A stretch of 29,315 nucleotides of DNA from an uncultured Pelagibacteraceae bacterium (GTDB lineage Bacteria > Pseudomonadota > Alphaproteobacteria > Pelagibacterales > Pelagibacteraceae), in NCBI GenBank assembly GCA_902572155.1, contig CACGET010000007.1, positions 1 to 29,315 of the forward strand. The letters run 5' to 3'. Under the pieces are notes generated by a model, which did no database searches, was not told the DNA's origin, and saw only the letters and a list, made by a program, of their open reading frames with translations. Positions 25,165-29,315 of this stretch are shown here, in pieces. The first letter of the stretch is position 1, and each line of letters opens with the position of its first letter. Both the position numbers and the translations under genes were made by a program.

Positions 25165-25482
25165 ATGTTAATTGATTTTAAAGACGAAGATTTCGATAAT
25201 AAAATTAAAAATGAAGAGGTTTCTGTAATCCAATTTAGTGCCGCTTGGTGTGGACCTTGTAAGGCTCTAAAACCTGTAATGGATAAACTAGCTGAAGAAT
25301 ATAAACAAAAAGCTGGCTTTTATTATGCAGACATTGAAGAGGGTGGAATAAATACTGGAAGTGCTGCAGGAATTAGGGGTGTGCCGACAGTTATAATTTA
25401 TAAAAAAGGTGTGGAAGTAGATAGAAAAGTTGGCGGTGTTCCCGAAGGTCATATGAAAGAATTCCTAGAAAGGAATATCTAA
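25165..25482 (+). CDS. trxA: Thioredoxin
   Basis: 105 residues of the single-domain thioredoxin fold. The redox site is SAAWCGPCKALKP and the cis-proline lies in IRGVPTVIIY, followed by the VGGVPEG turn. It is a general cytoplasmic disulfide reductant and could serve MsrA encoded elsewhere in this window. A possible promoter TTGAAT (25131-25136), 16 nt, TATATC (25153-25158) would put the transcript start almost at the ATG, implying a leaderless mRNA; this is weakly supported. The gene overlaps convergent folC by 4 bp. In many alphaproteobacteria trxA sits at this place, next to folC-accD-trpA. Confidence 0.95.
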   Translation: MLIDFKDEDFDNKIKNEEVSVIQFSAAWCGPCKALKPVMDKLAEEYKQKAGFYYADIEEGGINTGSAAGIRGVPTVIIYKKGVEVDRKVGGVPEGHMKEFLERNI

Positions 25483-26747
25483 TTAGCGTTTAATACTTCT
25501 CCAGCCAAATAAAGAGATCCTGTAATTAATATTATGTCATCTTTTTTAACTGGAACTGATCTAATAGCTTCTTCTATACTTTTTTTATAATTAATGTTTT
25601 TAGAATGATTTAATTTATCTTTAAGCTCTTTACCTTTAATTGAGTTTGGCTGATTTGGTATATCGATAGTGGTTAAGCTTGAGATATCTTTAAAATAACT
25701 CATATATTCATTATGGTCTTTGTTTGCCATCATTCCTAAAATGATGTGTTTATTGCAATTTAAACTTTCCAAATATTCATTTAAAACCTTTGCTCCTAAG
25801 GGATTGTGTGAGCCATCAACAAAAAGTTGATGATTTTTTACAAGCTCTTTAAGTTTGCCAGATTTTATTTCTTGTAATCTTGCAATACTATTTATTTTTG
25901 TAATGCCTTCTTGAATATGTTCAGTTTTTATACTCAAATCTTTTAATGCTCTAAGAGTCGCAATAGCAGTAGATATATTTTCTAATTGATATTGACCCCT
26001 AACGTTTGGTATAGGTAATTTCATTCCACCTAATTGATCTTTATAATAAAAGAAATCATTTTCTTTCATTGCAAAACTGTAATCTTCATTATGAAATGAT
26101 TTATTTGAATTATTGTTCGAAATAGTTTTTTTAATACATTCTGTAATTTCTTTAGAATCTTGTTTTGCGACAATGATATTAGAATTTAAAAGAGTTGAAG
26201 TTTTTTCATAAATGATTTTTTCAACAGTTCTTTCATTCTCAGGTAGCCAGTCTAAATGATCAAGGCCAATAGAAGTAACAATATTTGCTAGATTTGTTTT
26301 AAGAATATTAGTGGCGTCAAATCTATGGAATAAGCCAGTTTCTATAAGATTAATATTGTCTGGATATTGAGAAGCTTTCAAAAAATAAGCTGCAGTTAGT
26401 ATTTCAAAAAAAGTAATAGGCTCATTGTTGTTTGCATTCTCAATTTCTTCAAATAAACTTTCTAATTCATCACTATCAAGTTCATGGTTATTAAAAATAA
26501 ACCTTTCATTGATATTTTTAATATGAGGACTAGTATAAATGTTACATTTAATGTTTGCTTCTTTTAAAATAGCAAACATTGCTTGAATTGTTGAATATTT
26601 TCCATTTGTACCAACAATAGAAATTGCTTTAATTTTATCTTGTGGATTCCCCAATCTTTTACAAAGTTTTTTAATACGATCCAGACTTAGATCTATTTCT
26701 TTAGGATGCAGCTTTTGTAAGCGTTTGACTGTCTTCTGAAGTTTCAT
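25479..26747 (-). CDS. folC: Folylpolyglutamate synthase / dihydrofolate synthase
   Basis: 422 residues of the Mur ligase-like FolC family. The ATP loop reads IVGTNGKYSTI (residues 44-54), with Tyr51 where the family has Gly (GTNGKGS). Further motifs are YTSPHIKNINERF, GLDHLDWLPENERTVEKI, PIPNVRGQYQLENISTAI and FVDGSHNPLGAKVL. It adds glutamate to dihydropteroate and/or folates. The start ATG at 26747 lies 47 bp inside the accD 3' end, and the stop overlaps trxA. It is the last gene of the trpB-trpA-accD-folC run, an order conserved in alphaproteobacteria. Confidence 0.94.
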   Translation of the reverse strand: MKLQKTVKRLQKLHPKEIDLSLDRIKKLCKRLGNPQDKIKAISIVGTNGKYSTIQAMFAILKEANIKCNIYTSPHIKNINERFIFNNHELDSDELESLFEEIENANNNEPITFFEILTAAYFLKASQYPDNINLIETGLFHRFDATNILKTNLANIVTSIGLDHLDWLPENERTVEKIIYEKTSTLLNSNIIVAKQDSKEITECIKKTISNNNSNKSFHNEDYSFAMKENDFFYYKDQLGGMKLPIPNVRGQYQLENISTAIATLRALKDLSIKTEHIQEGITKINSIARLQEIKSGKLKELVKNHQLFVDGSHNPLGAKVLNEYLESLNCNKHIILGMMANKDHNEYMSYFKDISSLTTIDIPNQPNSIKGKELKDKLNHSKNINYKKSIEEAIRSVPVKKDDIILITGSLYLAGEVLNAN

Positions 26748-27630
26748 CTTGGTCAGAACTTATAACAGAATTTCTTTTTAAAAATATTGATAATAAAGTT
26801 CCTATTTTAGAGGTGAGATCTTTACGTTCAACTATTAAATCAACAAAACCTGTTTTTTCAACATATTCACTTTTTTGAAAACCTTCTGGTAATTCCTCTT
26901 TTACAGTTCCCTGAATAACTCTTGCACCTGCAAAAGCTATTAATGCACCAGGTTCAGCAATATGAATATCGCCTAACATCGCATATGAAGCAGTAATACC
27001 TCCTGCTGTTGGGTCAGTTATACACACCAAATAAGGTAATCTATTTTTCTTTAGTTCATTGATTGCAAGGGTTGTTCTTGTCATTTGAGATAATGAAATT
27101 AAACTTTCCATCATTCTCATTCCTCCACCAGCGCTAATACATAAAAAAGGAGTTTGATTTTCTATAGCATACTGAATTCCAAATAAAAAAGCCTCTCCTT
27201 CAGCTGCAGCCATTGAACCGCCCAGGAAGTCAAAGTCTGAAGCAACGGCTGTAATTTTAATATTGTTGATTGTTCCACAGACAACCATCATTCCACACTT
27301 CATGCCTGTTTTTTTACGAGCACTTTTTAATCTATCTTTATAAGATTTAGAGTCTGTCCAATTTAATGGATCGTCCTTTGGAATAGGAGTTTTAAATATT
27401 TCGTAGTTGTTTTTACCAAACAAAATATCAAATCTCTGAATAGGTTTAATTCTATGATGTTTGTTACAATCTGGACAAACCCAAAGGTTTTGTTCTAAAT
27501 CTTTTTTTAAAATAGGTCCCTTACAACAACTTGTCCAATTACTTTTTGCAATATCTTCTTTTGAAGCTCTTTCATGAAAAGCAGTTTTAATTTTTTCACC
27601 TGCTTTTATTATTTTAGTAATCCAGTTCAT
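26701..27630 (-). CDS. accD: Acetyl-CoA carboxylase carboxyltransferase subunit beta
   Basis: 309 residues. The N-terminal zinc ribbon is followed by the crotonase-like carboxyltransferase domain: DFDFLGGSMAAAEGEAF, CISAGGGMRMMESLISLSQM, ITDPTAGGITASYAMLGDI and AFAGARVIQGTVKEELPEGFQ. It works with AccA and biotinylated AccB/AccC to make malonyl-CoA. The first zinc CxxC of the ribbon (W-T-K-C-x-x-C in E. coli) is contracted to adjacent cysteines (WTSCCKG), while the 15-residue spacing to the second CPDC is kept. The ATG overlaps the trpA stop by 4 bases (ATGA), and the 3' end overlaps folC by 47 bp. Confidence 0.97.
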   Translation of the reverse strand: MNWITKIIKAGEKIKTAFHERASKEDIAKSNWTSCCKGPILKKDLEQNLWVCPDCNKHHRIKPIQRFDILFGKNNYEIFKTPIPKDDPLNWTDSKSYKDRLKSARKKTGMKCGMMVVCGTINNIKITAVASDFDFLGGSMAAAEGEAFLFGIQYAIENQTPFLCISAGGGMRMMESLISLSQMTRTTLAINELKKNRLPYLVCITDPTAGGITASYAMLGDIHIAEPGALIAFAGARVIQGTVKEELPEGFQKSEYVEKTGFVDLIVERKDLTSKIGTLLSIFLKRNSVISSDQDETSEDSQTLTKAAS

Positions 27631-28427
27631 TTAATTTTATTTTTTAATCTCCTAACGATATTAGTAACATTTGTGACAGGATTTTGTCTCTTTTTAATGG
27701 AGTTTGAAATTTCCTTACAAATTGCACTACCAACCACTAATCCGTCTGCTTTTTTAAGAGATTTTATTGTTTTTTCAGTAATCCCAAACCCTATAACAAC
27801 ATTTTTAGATTTATTTTGATTCTTAATTTTACTGTATTTTTCAAGTATCTTTTTAGGAGAAACTTTTAATTTCCCTCCAGTAGTTGAAAGCATACTAATA
27901 TAATAAATCATATCATGAGAGTCTTTGATAATTTTTTTCAATCTTATAGCCGATGTTGTGGGAGAGACTAGTTGAATAAAGTTAATTCCCTTTGTTTTAC
28001 ATTTAGCAGCAAATTTTTTATTTTCAGGGTATGGAAGATCCACAACAATTAAACCGTCAACTTTTGCATTTTTACATTTTTCCAAAAATTTATTCTCATT
28101 ATATTGAAAGATCATATTGTAATAACCCATCAAAATAATTGGTTTAGATTTTTTTGATTTTTTAAAGCCTTTTGCAATTGAAAAAACGTCATTGATTTTA
28201 ATACCATTTTTAATTGCCCGATAAGCACTAGTTTGAATTTGACCTCCATCAGCAATTGGAGTGTTGTGAGGAAAACCTAGTTCACAAATATCTGCGTAGT
28301 TAGAAATTGATTTAAGTATTTCTAGTGACTTCTTTTTATTATTATCTCCAGCAACTGTGTACGTCAGTAATGCAGGTCTATTTTCAATTTTTACTTTTTT
28401 AAATGCTTGATTTATTAAAGAAGCCAT
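27627..28427 (-). CDS. trpA: Tryptophan synthase alpha subunit
   Basis: 266 residues, TIM barrel. Catalytic Glu and Asp are present in CELGFPHNTPIADGG. The N-terminal PALLTYTVAGD and C-terminal VVIGFGITEKTIKSLKKADGLVVGSA phosphate-binding strands are typical. The loop-6 region reads ISMLSTTGGKLK instead of the usual S-x-T-G-V-T-G, keeping the Thr-Gly but changing flanking residues. It cleaves indole-3-glycerol phosphate and channels indole to TrpB. It is coupled to trpB upstream (TAATG) and to accD downstream (ATGA). Confidence 0.95.
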   Translation of the reverse strand: MASLINQAFKKVKIENRPALLTYTVAGDNNKKKSLEILKSISNYADICELGFPHNTPIADGGQIQTSAYRAIKNGIKINDVFSIAKGFKKSKKSKPIILMGYYNMIFQYNENKFLEKCKNAKVDGLIVVDLPYPENKKFAAKCKTKGINFIQLVSPTTSAIRLKKIIKDSHDMIYYISMLSTTGGKLKVSPKKILEKYSKIKNQNKSKNVVIGFGITEKTIKSLKKADGLVVGSAICKEISNSIKKRQNPVTNVTNIVRRLKNKIK

Positions 28428-29315
28428 TATTTTTTACCTAATCTTTCTCTCAAAATATCCCTATCTTTTTTGGCATCACCACATGAATTGACGATGATTA
28501 AGGTATCCTTACTTAGTTTAGGTGCAATTTTAATAGCCTCTGCAAACGCATGACTTGGCTCTAAACTTGGATTTATATTTTCATATTTTGTAACCATTAC
28601 ATGAGCATTAAGAGCTTCTTCGTCTGTAGCATAAGTGTATCTTGCTCTTCTAGTATCTTTTAAAAAACAATGAATAGGGCTAACCCCAGGATAATCTAGT
28701 CCTGCACTAATAGACTCAGTCTCATTTATTTGTCCTTCATTATTTTGACAAAGGTAAGAGGCTGCTCCATGTAAAATTCCAATTTTAGCATTTCTACTTA
28801 ATGGTGCTGCATGAAGTTTTGATTTTTTTGGTCCACCAGCCTCAACACCGATTAACTCAATTTGTTTTTTATCATAATCAATAAATTCGCTCCAAAAACC
28901 ATAGGCAGAACTTCCACCGCCCACACAGTTAATTAGTTTTAATTTATTAGGAATTTTTTTAAACTCTGATTTTAATTGTTTTTTTAATTCTCTAGAGATT
29001 TGTGCTGTACTCCAACCACAGATTTTAACAAATATATTTGGACCAACTGTACTTCCAACACACATGTGTGTGTTGTCACAATTAGATACCCAATATCTCA
29101 TACACTCACTGACAGCATCAACTAATGTTTGGCTACCTGAATAAACAGGAACTATTTCAGCCCCATTTTTTCTGATTGCATCACAGTTAGGTTTTTGTCT
29201 TTTTATATCCTTTGCTCCCATGAATATTTTACATTTAAGACCAAATTTTTTAGCAGCCATACTTAGCATTTTTCCTGCATAACCAGCACCTGTATCACCA
29301 ATGATATATTTCTTA
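28427..29315 (-). CDS. trpB: Tryptophan synthase beta subunit, C-terminal part, divergent active site
   Basis: About 295 residues are visible, open to the window edge, so the start and PLP lysine lie outside. Family features: TGAG, FGLKCKIFMGAKDIKRQ, GSQTLVDAVSECMRYWV, the PLP-phosphate loop CVGGGSSAYGFW, ETESISAGLDYPGVSPIH, and LEPSHAFAEAIKIAP. Differences from canonical TrpB (Salmonella numbering): Glu109 of AETGAGQHG is Asp (IGDTGAGYAG), Gln114/His115 are Tyr/Ala, and the NLSGRGDKD motif that holds the PLP ring reads NSCGDAKKD, giving Cys at Ser377 and Asp at Arg379. Position next to trpA argues it is the working beta subunit, but its specificity may differ. Confidence 0.9.
   Translation of the reverse strand, partial: KKYIIGDTGAGYAGKMLSMAAKKFGLKCKIFMGAKDIKRQKPNCDAIRKNGAEIVPVYSGSQTLVDAVSECMRYWVSNCDNTHMCVGSTVGPNIFVKICGWSTAQISRELKKQLKSEFKKIPNKLKLINCVGGGSSAYGFWSEFIDYDKKQIELIGVEAGGPKKSKLHAAPLSRNAKIGILHGAASYLCQNNEGQINETESISAGLDYPGVSPIHCFLKDTRRARYTYATDEEALNAHVMVTKYENINPSLEPSHAFAEAIKIAPKLSKDTLIIVNSCGDAKKDRDILRERLGKK

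Noticed and set aside
1..29315. CRISPR array, prophage, insertion sequence or defence island
   Set aside because: No regularly spaced repeats, transposase, integrase or phage structural genes are visible; every large frame matches a housekeeping or common transport/repair family.
1..29315. tRNA or rRNA genes
   Set aside because: I saw no cloverleaf-like sequence or CCA end and there is no gap large enough for an rRNA; short RNAs hidden in spacers cannot be excluded by eye.

Overview
The window looks like chromosomal DNA of a SAR11-type marine alphaproteobacterium (Pelagibacterales). The base composition is very AT-rich, genes are almost contiguous, intergenic gaps are tiny or negative, and lysine/asparagine/isoleucine codons dominate. 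The gene families are alphaproteobacterial: RegA/PrrA, ChvI-ChvG, AmgK-MurU, and trpBA-accD-folC converging on trxA. No tRNA, rRNA, CRISPR array, transposase or phage gene is visible. The organism assignment is inference from composition and gene content.

Layout. 1-1750: 5' part of a type III PLP decarboxylase (minus), divergent from a RegA/PrrA response regulator, which runs into bioY (minus). 1846-10342 (plus): polA, the chvI-chvG two-component pair, ahcY, then a tight tsaE-amgK-murU run (tRNA t6A synthesis and cell-wall sugar recycling). 10320-11033: gpmA (minus). 11079-12051: a VanZ-like membrane protein and a lytic-transglycosylase-like lipoprotein (plus). 12041-17306 (minus): an apparent operon msrA-sseA-adaptor-RND pump. 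The RND gene carries a one-base frameshift near its 5' end, and the adaptor lacks the usual alpha-hairpin. 17342-18854 (plus): an EamA transporter and an AlkA-like DNA glycosylase. 18851-19138: a DUF1330 protein (minus). 19182-21048: a purine phosphoribosyltransferase and an NCS2 purine permease, convergent on a shared hairpin. 21175-21968: a small lipoprotein and an Hsp20 chaperone, convergent on a second hairpin; hsp20 has an RpoH-like promoter and a ROSE-like RNA thermometer. 22069-25097: oligopeptidase B and exonuclease I, head to head, both missing their 5' ends at one shared junction. 25165-29315: trxA (plus) converging on trpB-trpA-accD-folC (minus).

The most notable observations are these. 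(1) The ptrB/sbcB junction near 23671-23678 looks like a deletion or chimera that removed the start of both genes. (2) The RND frameshift is at a six-base homopolymer, and removing one base restores a canonical N-terminus. (3) A ROSE-type thermometer sits behind a heat-shock promoter. (4) TrpB has changed residues at several normally invariant active-site positions. (5) The segment between murU and trxA sits where, as I recall, many other alphaproteobacteria carry addB-addA. (6) ahcY directly follows chvG, where relatives have hprK and PTS genes. I do not see a clearly new multi-gene defence or biosynthetic system. The unusual content is altered or broken versions of known families plus one regulatory RNA.
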